Shown: positions 25,072 to 33,936, numbered from the stretch's first letter. The stretch: 37,517 nt of DNA from Candidatus Poribacteria bacterium (GCA_016866785.1 VGLH01000023.1:1-37517); one strand, 5' to 3'. Notes: a model not told the origin generated them from the sequence alone. Numbers and translations: made by a program.

Positions 25072-25087
25072 GATGAGTTCCGGTAAG
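25058..25087 (+). repeat. Tandem 15-bp duplication at the tamB/Omp85 junction
   Basis: The 15-bp unit ATGAGTTCCGGTAAG is present twice in direct tandem (25058-25072 and 25073-25087). The first copy contains the last codons and TAA stop of tamB (25069-25071); each copy supplies an in-frame ATG for the Omp85 gene. Deleting one unit would leave both genes intact, so this looks like a recent replication slippage. Confidence 0.9.
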
Positions 25088-27826
25088 CCGCGTTCGATGG
25101 CTCGACGCTGGCGCTTGGCGGTCTTCTGGGCGCTTCCGGCGCTGGTCGCCGTTGCCCTACACGCCCAAGGCAGCGACCGAGTGATCACCTCGGTGGACTT
25201 CTTCGGCGACGTGCCGTCGGATCGTCGACAGTTGGGCTCCCGCGCATCGGAGCTGTCCGGGACGATCTACTCGCCGTACGCGACGCGCAAGGCGGTGGAA
25301 GACCTCTACGCGACCGGCTTGTTCAGCCAGGTCGAAGCCTTCGCGACCGAAGACGTCGGCGGCGTTCGCCTTCGATTCCACCTCACCGCCAAGACGTTCG
25401 TCTCATCGCTCTCGATCATCGGAAACAGCGCGCTGACCACGGCGGTACTACTGTCGGAAGTCACGCTGAAGCAGGGCACCGAATACGCTCCGAACCTGCT
25501 TCTCCGCGACGTGGAAGCCCTACGCGCCGCCTATCTGCGTCGGGGCTACTTCCAGACCCGCATCGAGAGCGGAGCCCGTGTGCCCGGCAAGACGGCTGAA
25601 ATTCTCTATCGCATCAACGAGGGCCCGCTGGCTGTCTTCGGGCCCCTCAGTATTGACGGCGCCCGTGCGTATCGAGAGAAGGACCTGATCGACGCAATCG
25701 GCTACCGCGAAGGCGCGCCATACTCCGCCGTCGATGCGGAAGGCTACGCCACACGGCTGAGAGCCTACTACCGGCGCGGGAACTACCTCGCTGTCGATGT
25801 CGATCCACCAATCGCCACGTACGATGCGACGTCCAACCGGGCTTCCGTCAGGATCACCGTGCGCGAGAGCAGGAAGGTGGAGCTCCAGTTCGACGGCAAC
25901 CTGGCGTTCAGCGATGACGAGCTGCGACGCCGGGTTCAGCTCGAGAGCGTGAACGCGTTCGGCTTCCGTAAAGCCGCCGCCGACCTGAGAACGCTCTACC
26001 TGCGCGAAGGGTACTTTCAGGCGCAGATCGACACGCCCACGGTGTACGAGACCGAATCCACGATGACGGTCACCTTTCCCATCCAAGAGTCTGAGCGCCG
26101 CTACATCGACGAAGTACGGATCGAGGGCAACGGAGCTTTCTCGTCGCACGCGCTCACGTCACGAATGCGCACGCGCTCACGAGGAAGATGGACTTGGGTT
26201 CCGCTGCTGGGCAGATGGTCGAGTCGCGGCATCTTCGATCCGCTCGTGCTGGACGCCGACCGCAATGTGCTCGAGGTCTTCTACCGCTCCCAGGGATACC
26301 GCGCCGTGCGGACGTTCGGCGATGCGCGGCTCGAGGACAGCAGCAGGAAGCTCGTCGTCGTCGTCCGCGTGCAGGAGGGTCCGCAGTGGGTCGTTCGGGC
26401 GGTCGGTGTGCAGGGGAACACGGCGGTGCGCACCAGCGAGCTTCTGGGGCGGCTGACTTCTCGGGTCGGCGATCCCTATGACGACGAGAAGGTGGTCGCC
26501 GACCGCGTTCGGATTCGCGAACACTACTCGGCGCGCGGCTACCCGTATGCAGACGTGCCCTCGCCGGAGTTCGATCCGGCGTCGGGGCGGCTGGTGTATC
26601 ACGTCACCGAGGGCAGGCTCGTCCGCATCGGAGCCGTCAGCGTCCGGTTCCTGAACGAGAACCCGAAGACCCGACCTTATGTCATCCTCCGCGAGCTCCT
26701 CGTCCGCGAAGGCGCCCTCTACAGCGCCCCGAAGCTCGCAGAGAGTCGCCAGCGTATCCTGCGGCTCGGGTTCTTCTCGACCGTTCAGATGACGCCGTCC
26801 GGGTTCTACGAAGCGCGAGAGGTCGTCGATATCCGCATCGTTGTCCGAGAGAGAGGCGCGGGTTCCGTCAACGTCAGCGGCGGGTACAGCCCATCCGAGG
26901 GCGTTCGCGGAACCCTCGAGGTGGTTCAGCGGAACCTGCTAGGGTCGGGTCGCCGGATCGGAGGCAAGGTGCGGCTGGGAACCTTGGGCAGCCGCTACGA
27001 GGCGACGTTCGTCGAGCCGTGGACGGTCTGGACGCGCACCCGCACGACGGTGCGAGCCTTCCGAGACGACCTCGAAGAGCAGGACAACACGTTAACGACC
27101 GGCGGACTCGCCAACCTGAGCCGCACCGTGTACCGGCACAATCTGATGTCCCTCAATTACCGGTATCAGCGCTTCTCTCTGACCGATCCCAAGGAGGGCT
27201 CGACGGTCGAGTCGGTCGGCGTGCTGCCCACATTGAGCGGGTTGGGGGCGTCCTTTCAGCGCGACACGCGAGACAGCCTGTTCGACGCGACTCGCGGCTG
27301 GTTCCACGAGGCGAGCGTCGAAGTGTCGGGCGGACCTCTCGGTGGCGAGAGCCAGTTCCTTCGGGCGACGGCGGATATGCGCTACTTCGCCCGACTCGGT
27401 CGTACCGTCTGGGCGGCGCAGACGCGGTTTGGCTACGGGTCACGCCTGGGGAGCGACCGAGAGATCTCATCGACGGAGCGCTTCCGCCTGGGCGGGAGCA
27501 CGTCGGTGCGCGGGTACGCGGAGCGATCTCTCGGCAAGCGAGATGCCTACGGCAATTATCGCGGCGACGTGCTCGCCTTCGCCAGCACGGAGCTTCGGAT
27601 TCCCGTCTATCGCGTCGTCGGAACCGCACTGTTCGCCGACGCTGGGAACGTCTGGCAATCTCTCGACGACGTGAGCGGAGACCCGATCAAGATGTCGGCA
27701 GGCGTCGGGCTGAGAGTCCAGACGCCCATCGGGCCCGCGCGCGTCGATGTTGCGTTCCCATTCGTGCAGTTGCGCGACGATCCCAAGAGCACGCGTGTGT
27801 GGGTGGCTCTGGGCAACGCCTTCTAG
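25058..27826 (+). CDS. Outer-membrane Omp85/BamA-family assembly protein with seven POTRA-like repeats
   Basis: An outer-membrane beta-barrel of the BamA/TamA family. A hydrophobic stretch LAVFWALPALVAVALHAQG (about 20-38) is the signal peptide. Seven POTRA-like modules follow, at about 41-112, 113-190, 191-270, 271-345, 346-440, 441-519 and 520-598; recurring cores are SIIGNSAL, SIDGARAY, RIEGNGAF and GVQGNTAV. The Omp85 barrel spans about 600-922, with the SVRGYAE motif of strand L6 and a C-terminal phenylalanine. BamA usually has five POTRAs and TamA three. Being encoded with a TamB homologue suggests a TamA role; the long POTRA chain resembles BamA. Starts at 25058, 25073 and 25097 are all in frame and none has a strong ribosome site; the duplicated 15-bp unit explains the first two. 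Confidence 0.93.
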   Translation: MSSGKMSSGKPRSMARRWRLAVFWALPALVAVALHAQGSDRVITSVDFFGDVPSDRRQLGSRASELSGTIYSPYATRKAVEDLYATGLFSQVEAFATEDVGGVRLRFHLTAKTFVSSLSIIGNSALTTAVLLSEVTLKQGTEYAPNLLLRDVEALRAAYLRRGYFQTRIESGARVPGKTAEILYRINEGPLAVFGPLSIDGARAYREKDLIDAIGYREGAPYSAVDAEGYATRLRAYYRRGNYLAVDVDPPIATYDATSNRASVRITVRESRKVELQFDGNLAFSDDELRRRVQLESVNAFGFRKAAADLRTLYLREGYFQAQIDTPTVYETESTMTVTFPIQESERRYIDEVRIEGNGAFSSHALTSRMRTRSRGRWTWVPLLGRWSSRGIFDPLVLDADRNVLEVFYRSQGYRAVRTFGDARLEDSSRKLVVVVRVQEGPQWVVRAVGVQGNTAVRTSELLGRLTSRVGDPYDDEKVVADRVRIREHYSARGYPYADVPSPEFDPASGRLVYHVTEGRLVRIGAVSVRFLNENPKTRPYVILRELLVREGALYSAPKLAESRQRILRLGFFSTVQMTPSGFYEAREVVDIRIVVRERGAGSVNVSGGYSPSEGVRGTLEVVQRNLLGSGRRIGGKVRLGTLGSRYEATFVEPWTVWTRTRTTVRAFRDDLEEQDNTLTTGGLANLSRTVYRHNLMSLNYRYQRFSLTDPKEGSTVESVGVLPTLSGLGASFQRDTRDSLFDATRGWFHEASVEVSGGPLGGESQFLRATADMRYFARLGRTVWAAQTRFGYGSRLGSDREISSTERFRLGGSTSVRGYAERSLGKRDAYGNYRGDVLAFASTELRIPVYRVVGTALFADAGNVWQSLDDVSGDPIKMSAGVGLRVQTPIGPARVDVAFPFVQLRDDPKSTRVWVALGNAF

Positions 27827-27838
27827 CGTCCGTCGCGG

Positions 27839-28516
27839 CTACTTCCACTCCGCGATTCGCCACCCCTTTTGGTGCGCCGTCCGACGAAGCCCCCGCGATG
27901 GGTTCACCGCAACAGGGTGCCCGACGACCGACAGCATGGCTGCATCCGCTGAGCTGTCGCCGTATGCGGCGCAATCCTCCAAACGCAGGTCGTGCTCCAC
28001 CGCGTAGCGTCGCACCGCGTCGGCTTTGCGCTCGTCGCTCAGGGGTTCTCCGATCAGGCTGCCCGTGAAGACGCCGTTCCGCTCCTCCAGCCGAGCGGCG
28101 CGCACATCGTCCGCACCGATGTGCCTCGCGATGGGAGCGGCGATGAAATCCGCTGTGCCGGTAACCAGCACCACGGGATCGCCCCGGCGCTGGTGCTCTC
28201 GAACCGTCGCCAGCCCCTCAGCGTAGAAGCGTGGCTTGGCGAACGTTGGGAATGTATCGTCCGCAAGGCGCTTGACCTCCTCCGCGTCCATCGACTGGTA
28301 CATCTGGTAGAAGAGTCGGTTGAATCCCGCGCGGCTGACCTTGTCCGCAAGCAGCAGGATCGGCACGCGGCGCAGGAACCCCGCGAGCCAGAACCAGCGG
28401 CGAGCCGGGGACATGCCGTGCGTCTTGTAGTGGACGTAGAACAGGACGATGTTCGTGTCGAGCAATGTGCCGTCGACGTCGAAGAAGGCGGCGGCGCGGC
28501 GCGTCTCTGACATCAA
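27839..28516 (-). CDS. HAD-IB family phosphatase (SerB-like)
   Basis: A 225-residue hydrolase of the haloacid dehalogenase superfamily, subfamily IB, related to phosphoserine phosphatase. Motif I is FDVDGTLLDTN (12-22), with D13 as nucleophile and D15 as general acid; motif II is LVTGTADF (about 116-123); motif III with lysine ERKADAV and motif IV AAYGDSSADAAML follow. The cap region (about 30-100) has an aromatic, partly amphipathic stretch RRWFWLAGFLRRVPILLLAD that may touch membrane. The ATG overlaps the stop of the ligase/acyltransferase gene as ATGA, so it belongs to the lipid operon. A lysophosphatidate or phosphatidate phosphatase role is an inference from context; phosphoserine phosphatase cannot be excluded. 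It converges on the Omp85 gene 12 bases away. Confidence 0.85.
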   Translation of the reverse strand: MMSETRRAAAFFDVDGTLLDTNIVLFYVHYKTHGMSPARRWFWLAGFLRRVPILLLADKVSRAGFNRLFYQMYQSMDAEEVKRLADDTFPTFAKPRFYAEGLATVREHQRRGDPVVLVTGTADFIAAPIARHIGADDVRAARLEERNGVFTGSLIGEPLSDERKADAVRRYAVEHDLRLEDCAAYGDSSADAAMLSVVGHPVAVNPSRGLRRTAHQKGWRIAEWK

Positions 28517-31155
28517 GAATGTGAGGAAGCCGCCGCGCGGAGATCGGCGACCTTTTCCTGAACGCGGCAGGTGATTTCGCGGTAGAGAGGATAGTGGGGT
28601 TCCCGCTCACGGCGAGCGATGTAAGGCTCCACCGTGATCGGTTCGCCGAGATGGACCCGAACCGGCGCCAACTGCGGCAGGAACTGCCCCTTCGGCAGCG
28701 CCTGGTAGGTTCCATCGATATACGCCGGCACGATTGGCACGCCGAGCTCGAGGGCAAGCAGCCCCAGTCCGGGCTTGAACGGCTGAATCTCGCCGGTGCG
28801 CGAGCGCGTGCCCTCCGGGAAGATCAGCAGCGACCTGCCCATCTCGACAGCCCGCTGGGACAGCCCGAGACTCCGCACGAAGTCGCCGTACCGGTCGAAC
28901 GGCAGCACGTTCAGGAACGTGCTGACGAGCCATCCCTTGACGTAGGAATCGAAGAAGTAGTCTTTGGCGCCTAGGACATGCGTGTCTTTGGCGCGGCGAC
29001 GCAGCGTGGTCAGGATCGCGGCGCTGTCGAGGTGGCTGCAGTGATTGGCGGCGATGATGAAGGGACCCGACTTCGGCAGGTTCTCGACGCCCGTCGTCCG
29101 CAGATGAAACAGCGATCGATACATCACGCCCGCGCCGAACCGGAACAACCCCGCGAGCAGGTTCTGGAGACGCGACTTGACGAGGTACTGAGACTCGTAC
29201 TCCTTGGATGGCAGAGCCCCCAAGGTCACCGCTTGTCGCTGGAACGCCGGCTCCGGTCCCCGGGTCTCTCCCATGTGGGGAGCGATGTAGTCCATCACGT
29301 CTTGCACGGTCTGGAACTTCAGCGCGATATGGTCCGGCAGGAGGATCTGGAGGTTCGACTCCAGCATCGCCAGGAGCTCGACCTTCATCAGCGAGTCGAG
29401 GTTGAGATCGCGGTCGAAGTCGTGTCCGGGCTGAATAGCTGTCGAATCGACGCCGGCGATGCGCGCGATCTCGCCCACCAGTTGGGCTTCCCACGAGCCC
29501 TGCTCCCACGTTCGCGCTGTCTCGCTCGGCGGAACTTCGGTCGGGTCGGACGGAACTTCCCCAGCCGAAAGCAGGGAGCGGACGTCCTCGCGCTTCACGG
29601 TCATCTGGTGCGTCTTGGGCAGCTCGTGTTCCCAGAAATGGACGTGCTGGATCCGCTGATACGATGGAATCCGCCCGCCGATATCCGCCAACGACGCATG
29701 GATCTCCTGCCGAACTGAGGCGTCGCGGGCGTCGCCGCGTGACAGCACGAACACACCGTGGACTTCCTCGCGGCGCTGCGCGTCCTTGATACCGACCACG
29801 CACATCTCTCGGACGTGCGGCACGCTCTTGTAGAGCAGCTCGACCTCGTCGGGGTAGACGTTCTTCCCGGCGCTCGTGACGATGACATCCTTGCTTCTGC
29901 CGGTGATGTGCAGGTAGCCTCGCTCGTCGAGGTAGCCCAAGTCACCCGTGTAGAGCCAGCCGTCGCGCAGCACCTTGGCGGTCGCCGTCTCGTTGCGGAA
30001 GTAGCCCGCCATCACGTTCGATCCCCGGACGACGATCTCACCGATTCCGTCGGAATCCGGCGACTCGATGCGCAGGTCCACACCAGGCAGGGGCATGCCG
30101 ACAGAGCCTTTTCGCGTCTGATGGAGCGGATTCACGGTGAGGACGGGAGCCGTTTCAGTCAGTCCATAGCCCTCGTGGATGGGGATGCCCGCTTCGACGA
30201 ACGCGGTGTATACGTCGGGGTCGAGCGCCGCCCCTCCGCTGACCAGCACGCGGATGCTGTCGCCGAACAACATGCGGAGGTCGGAACGGAGGTCGCCATC
30301 GCCGTTCTGGGTCCGACGCCGGACCGTCTCGTACAGCATCTGGTAGACGCGCGGCATCCCGAGCATCACGGTTGCCTGGATCCGCTGAAGCGTGTCCACG
30401 ATGTTGCGGGGTTTCAGCGAGCCGGAATAGGTCACGGTTGCGCCAGTGGCAATCGGAATCAGCAAACCGTTCGTGAACTCGAACGCATGGTTCAGCGGCA
30501 GGATCGACAGGAACTCGTCCGTCTCGAACGGCTCCAGCACGGCAGAAACGCTCTGCATGTTGGCGACGAAGTTCCGATGCGTCAGAACCACGCCCTTCGG
30601 ATCGACCGTCGTACCGGCTGTGAAAATGATCGACGCCGACTCCGATGGCGTTCCGAGGTCGGTCGTCTTGTCGGATACCCTCGGCGGCAGTTGACCGGCG
30701 AGGTCTTCGACTCGCCGCACGTCCGGCAGATCGAACGTCGGGTCTGTGCCCATCGCGCTCGGGGCGTTCGCCAACACCGCCTGCGAGTGGAAGATCAGCC
30801 GGGCGTCTGTGAACCGGGCAATGGCGTGGACTTCGTCGAACGGCGTCTGCGGATCGAGGGGAACCACGGTCATTCCGGCGGCAGTGCAGCCGAAGTAGGC
30901 GATGACCCATTCGGGCTGGCTCTCGGCATAGAGGATCGCACGCGACCCAGGAGAGTAGCCACTGGCGACCAGATCGGCTGCCAAACGCTGCGACTGCTCG
31001 AAGAGCGTGCCGTACGTGACTTCGGTCCACGCGCGGTCTCGCTGGATCCGCAAAGCGACCTTATCGCCGTGGGTACGGACAGTGCCCGCCAGCAGTGCCG
31101 TCAAAGTGGTTTCGTCCGGGAGAGCAGGAAGCGCCAGCTCCAGACTCCGTTCCAC
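28513..31155 (-). CDS. Fusion: acyl-CoA/ACP synthetase + acyl carrier domain + PlsC-type acyltransferase
   Basis: An 880-residue three-domain lipid enzyme. Residues about 1-540 form an AMP-binding acyl ligase: TAGTTVDPKGVVLTH (179-193) is the P-loop motif, with valine where the usual TSGTTG has glycine, followed by EGYGLTETAP, YTGDLGY and a C-terminal lysine in KTHQMTVKR. Residues about 555-640 are an acyl carrier domain with the phosphopantetheine serine S588 in DLNLDSLMKVE. Residues about 665-860 are an LPLAT acyltransferase with H705-x4-D710 (NHCSHLD) and FPEGTRSRTG. It could activate a free fatty acid, load it on its own carrier and pass it to a lysolipid. E. coli Aas has the opposite domain order and no carrier. 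The start is a GTG 13 bases after the reductase stop; no strong ribosome site is visible, so the start is uncertain. Confidence 0.9.
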   Translation of the reverse strand: MERSLELALPALPDETTLTALLAGTVRTHGDKVALRIQRDRAWTEVTYGTLFEQSQRLAADLVASGYSPGSRAILYAESQPEWVIAYFGCTAAGMTVVPLDPQTPFDEVHAIARFTDARLIFHSQAVLANAPSAMGTDPTFDLPDVRRVEDLAGQLPPRVSDKTTDLGTPSESASIIFTAGTTVDPKGVVLTHRNFVANMQSVSAVLEPFETDEFLSILPLNHAFEFTNGLLIPIATGATVTYSGSLKPRNIVDTLQRIQATVMLGMPRVYQMLYETVRRRTQNGDGDLRSDLRMLFGDSIRVLVSGGAALDPDVYTAFVEAGIPIHEGYGLTETAPVLTVNPLHQTRKGSVGMPLPGVDLRIESPDSDGIGEIVVRGSNVMAGYFRNETATAKVLRDGWLYTGDLGYLDERGYLHITGRSKDVIVTSAGKNVYPDEVELLYKSVPHVREMCVVGIKDAQRREEVHGVFVLSRGDARDASVRQEIHASLADIGGRIPSYQRIQHVHFWEHELPKTHQMTVKREDVRSLLSAGEVPSDPTEVPPSETARTWEQGSWEAQLVGEIARIAGVDSTAIQPGHDFDRDLNLDSLMKVELLAMLESNLQILLPDHIALKFQTVQDVMDYIAPHMGETRGPEPAFQRQAVTLGALPSKEYESQYLVKSRLQNLLAGLFRFGAGVMYRSLFHLRTTGVENLPKSGPFIIAANHCSHLDSAAILTTLRRRAKDTHVLGAKDYFFDSYVKGWLVSTFLNVLPFDRYGDFVRSLGLSQRAVEMGRSLLIFPEGTRSRTGEIQPFKPGLGLLALELGVPIVPAYIDGTYQALPKGQFLPQLAPVRVHLGEPITVEPYIARREREPHYPLYREITCRVQEKVADLRAAASSHS

Positions 31156-31168
31156 CAGGACTGCCGCG

Positions 31169-32908
31169 TCAGACGGACGCGCCGCCCCGGTCGTTGTCGT
31201 CGTCCTCGATCGCGGAGACCGAGGCGCGGTCGTCGGAGCCCGACGGAACCCGAGCGTCGAGGATCTCTTCCTCGGCGATCGGAGCCCGCACGGGGCCTTG
31301 ACCCATCTTCAGGACGTTACGCTTCAGACCCGGTATGTGCACGCGTTCGATGTAGTCGTGCCAGTCGATGGTCGTCGTGTCAAAGGGATAGGCGACCTTC
31401 TCATCCGCGTGCAACGCCTCGAACAGGCGCTGTGTCCGGGTCGTATCGAAGAGATAGGAGTGGTGGATGTAGGGTCCGTAGATGACCGTGTAGTAGTCGA
31501 GTCGCTCCGCGGCGCTCAGCAACGCGCCGACCCTGAACCGCCAGCGGCGCGTGCGCTTGTTCCTCGGCAGCCACTCCACGAATGCCAAGCACGCTCGCAA
31601 CGGCATCAGGTAGCGTCGTCGATGACGCCGACGGAACGTAGCCGTATCTGGGAATGACCATTCGCGGAGTGTGACCGGCAGACCGTTTCGGTCGAGCATC
31701 GGCTCCGCCCGAAAGTGCGCCCGCGTGTGGTCGTACAGCGCTCGGAAGCGCAAGGGGTTCCGAGTACCCGTGGCAACCTGATAGACGCTGAGGCCGCCTT
31801 TCTCAGCGGTGTCTGGAAGCGCCGCCAGCATCGCGTTGACCACGAAATCGACGGGGATCAGGTCCATCACGATGGACGGATCCGCCGGGAAGTCCGGCAC
31901 GCGACCCTTGCCGAATGCGACGATGATCGGGTCCGCCATGCGAAGGCCGTCGATCCACCCCGGTTCCGGTTCCACGAGGCTGCTTTCGATGATCGACGGG
32001 CGGATGATTGCCGTCGGCAGATCGCCGCGCGTCTGCGCGACCATCTGCTCGCCCATCGCCTTGGTGAACGTGTAGGTGTCGTTCCAGCCGCGTGCCTTCG
32101 CGCGTTCCATGCCGACCTGGATGAGCCGTTCCTTGGTCCACCGCTCTTGAATCGTCGCCGTCTGGCTGCGGACATACTCGCCGTCGCGCGTCTTTCCCTC
32201 CGCGCGCGCCACGTGCATCGCCTCGCGGACGAACGACCGCATGCGCTCCGGTTCCTGCGCCGCAGCCTCAGCCTGGCGGCATAGGCTCTGCAAGTGGGCG
32301 ACTTCGGAGGCGAGATCGGCTGGGAGCACGGGCCCGCGCCAACCTTCGGGAACCTTGCCCTCGACAGGCAGCAGAGCCTCCGGGGCGACATCCGGGTTCG
32401 TGCCATTCACGTAAGCCGTGGAAACGTGGAGGAGGATCGCGTCGCGACAAGCCTGTGCGAACTCAACGAGGCGTCGAGGAGCTAGCGTGTTCAGTTCGAC
32501 GGCGGCATCGAGTCGTTCGTCGAACACGACGACCGCTGCGCTATTGATGACGACCTGAACGCGCGAGGTGAGTTCTGCCCAGTCCTCGTCTGAGAGACCG
32601 AGATGCGAGGCGGAAATGTCGCCATCGACGACGCGCACCTTCTCGGCGATCCGCGACCGGAAGTCCTTGCCCCAGGTCTCTTTAAGGCGATTGAAGGCTC
32701 CGGTAGCCAGGATCTCGCGCTCGAAGCGCTCTTGGGCGGATTGCGGCTCCCCCTTTCCGCCGGATCGCGATCGTATGAGCAGATAGATGCGGTCGATGTC
32801 CGGTGCGGTGTGGAGCAGCTTCTCGACAAGGGGCTTGCCGAGAAACCCGGTGGACCCCGTGATGAGAACACACCGTCGTCCGAGAAACTGCCTGATCCGG
32901 TCGGTCAC
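31169..32908 (-). CDS. Fatty acyl-CoA/ACP reductase-like extended SDR (NAD_binding_4 family)
   Basis: A 579-residue NADPH-dependent reductase resembling eukaryotic-type fatty acyl-CoA reductases, which convert an acyl thioester to an alcohol, and the thioester reductase domains of peptide synthetases. The Rossmann motif is TGSTGFLG (17-24). The active-site serine is in HVSTAYVNG and the catalytic pair Y279-x3-K283 lies in YTFTKAMGE. The substrate-binding C-terminal half has PVDFVVNAML and an arginine-rich stretch FRRRHRRRY; the last 40 residues are acidic and disordered-looking. The start is a GTG with GAGGAC five bases upstream. First gene of the operon with the ligase/ACP/acyltransferase and the HAD phosphatase. 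Which thioester it reduces (CoA or the neighbour's carrier) cannot be told. Confidence 0.85.
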   Translation of the reverse strand: MTDRIRQFLGRRCVLITGSTGFLGKPLVEKLLHTAPDIDRIYLLIRSRSGGKGEPQSAQERFEREILATGAFNRLKETWGKDFRSRIAEKVRVVDGDISASHLGLSDEDWAELTSRVQVVINSAAVVVFDERLDAAVELNTLAPRRLVEFAQACRDAILLHVSTAYVNGTNPDVAPEALLPVEGKVPEGWRGPVLPADLASEVAHLQSLCRQAEAAAQEPERMRSFVREAMHVARAEGKTRDGEYVRSQTATIQERWTKERLIQVGMERAKARGWNDTYTFTKAMGEQMVAQTRGDLPTAIIRPSIIESSLVEPEPGWIDGLRMADPIIVAFGKGRVPDFPADPSIVMDLIPVDFVVNAMLAALPDTAEKGGLSVYQVATGTRNPLRFRALYDHTRAHFRAEPMLDRNGLPVTLREWSFPDTATFRRRHRRRYLMPLRACLAFVEWLPRNKRTRRWRFRVGALLSAAERLDYYTVIYGPYIHHSYLFDTTRTQRLFEALHADEKVAYPFDTTTIDWHDYIERVHIPGLKRNVLKMGQGPVRAPIAEEEILDARVPSGSDDRASVSAIEDDDNDRGGASV

Positions 32909-32971
32909 GATGCGTCCTCGGCGGCACTGCGGTTCTACGCCATGGCAGCCCAGGGCGGCTGACCGCGCAGA

Positions 32972-33000
32972 ACGCTAGCACACGGCAATATCGAAGTCAA
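32972..33000 (-). promoter_or_regulatory. Predicted extended -10 promoter of the lipid operon
   Basis: On the minus strand TTGACT (32995-33000, 5 of 6) lies 17 bases from TAGCGT (32972-32977), which is preceded by TGC (extended -10). The start would be near 32965, leaving a leader of about 57 bases. A near-perfect direct repeat covers the -35 and the region just upstream (33010-33022 and 32992-33005), a possible operator. Confidence 0.5.
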
Positions 33001-33120
33001 GAAATGACACGAAGTCAGAAATCAATCATCGCCGAGCTTCGGGCGACGTTCGGGGCACGCGAAGGCGGAGAAGACAGCCGTCCTCTCCGCCATCGGAAAC
33101 GAGCCTGCATGTCTCGCGGG

Positions 33121-33888
33121 CTACTGCGACTTCACCTGAGCCCACATCGCTGCGAGCTTGCCGGAGGGCTCGACGGCGGTCGGCGTGTAGTTCATGATCT
33201 CGCCGGCTTCGGCGGCGGTCACCGCACGCGTGAAGACCATCACGTCATCGACCGTCATCGTCGACTTCCGCGCTGCGCAGCAGCCTCGGCTGTCGCGCCC
33301 GATGACGACATCGACAGTCGAGACCTTCACTTCGCCCTTCTGGGCGACTCGACCGGCTTCCTTGCCGTCGATGTAGTTGATGACGTTCGTGCCATCGAAG
33401 ACGCCGACGATGTGGTGCCATTCCTTCATCGGGACGTTCTTGCTCGCCTTCGTCTGCCATGCGACGAAATCAGGCGTCCAGTAAAGAGGCTCCCATTCGA
33501 GACCGGGACCCTGCCAGTTGCTCACGTGGATCATCCACGTGTCAGCCTTTGTGATGATCGAGACGTGGGAATCCGGCGCCGTGTCCACCTTTGCCCAGGC
33601 GGCGAGCGTCAACGCGCCCTTCGCCTGCAGCGACGCATGGTGCTTGACGACGATCATGTTTCCGGCGGCGGCATCGCTCACCATCGCCGCCTTGCCGTGT
33701 TTGCCCGTCACCCACTGGACATCGCCCGTCAGAGCACCGTGATTGCCAGTGCCGGAGATGTCGTTGGCGACTTTGCCCGTTCCCTCGTCCAACGGCAGGT
33801 AGAGCACAAGCCCCTTCGTATCGAGAGCCTGCGCGGCGTGGATACCGACCCCAAGCAGCAACGCAAGTCCCATCGCCCATCGCTTCAT
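33121..33888 (-). CDS. Secreted LamG/concanavalin-fold protein (copy 1)
   Basis: A 255-residue exported protein: the signal peptide MKRWAMGLALLLGVGIHAAQA is followed by one LamG-like jelly-roll domain (about 24-228). Diagnostic phrases are LVLYLPLDEGTGKVANDISG at the domain start, GNHGALTGDV, SIITKADTWMIHVSNW, WHHIVGVFDGTNVINYIDG and VDDVMVFTRAVTAAE near its end. LamG domains commonly bind carbohydrate or act as adhesion modules. I chose the ATG at 33888 because AAGGAG lies upstream of it and it begins the signal peptide; a longer frame from 33978 runs over the predicted promoter. A vicinal cysteine pair (RDSRGCC) is shared with the paralogue upstream. It has its own promoter. Confidence 0.88.
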   Translation of the reverse strand: MKRWAMGLALLLGVGIHAAQALDTKGLVLYLPLDEGTGKVANDISGTGNHGALTGDVQWVTGKHGKAAMVSDAAAGNMIVVKHHASLQAKGALTLAAWAKVDTAPDSHVSIITKADTWMIHVSNWQGPGLEWEPLYWTPDFVAWQTKASKNVPMKEWHHIVGVFDGTNVINYIDGKEAGRVAQKGEVKVSTVDVVIGRDSRGCCAARKSTMTVDDVMVFTRAVTAAEAGEIMNYTPTAVEPSGKLAAMWAQVKSQ

Positions 33889-33936
33889 GGCACTCTCTCC
33901 TTGATCCCTGACCCGTATTGTCGTCCGGTCGAGCCT

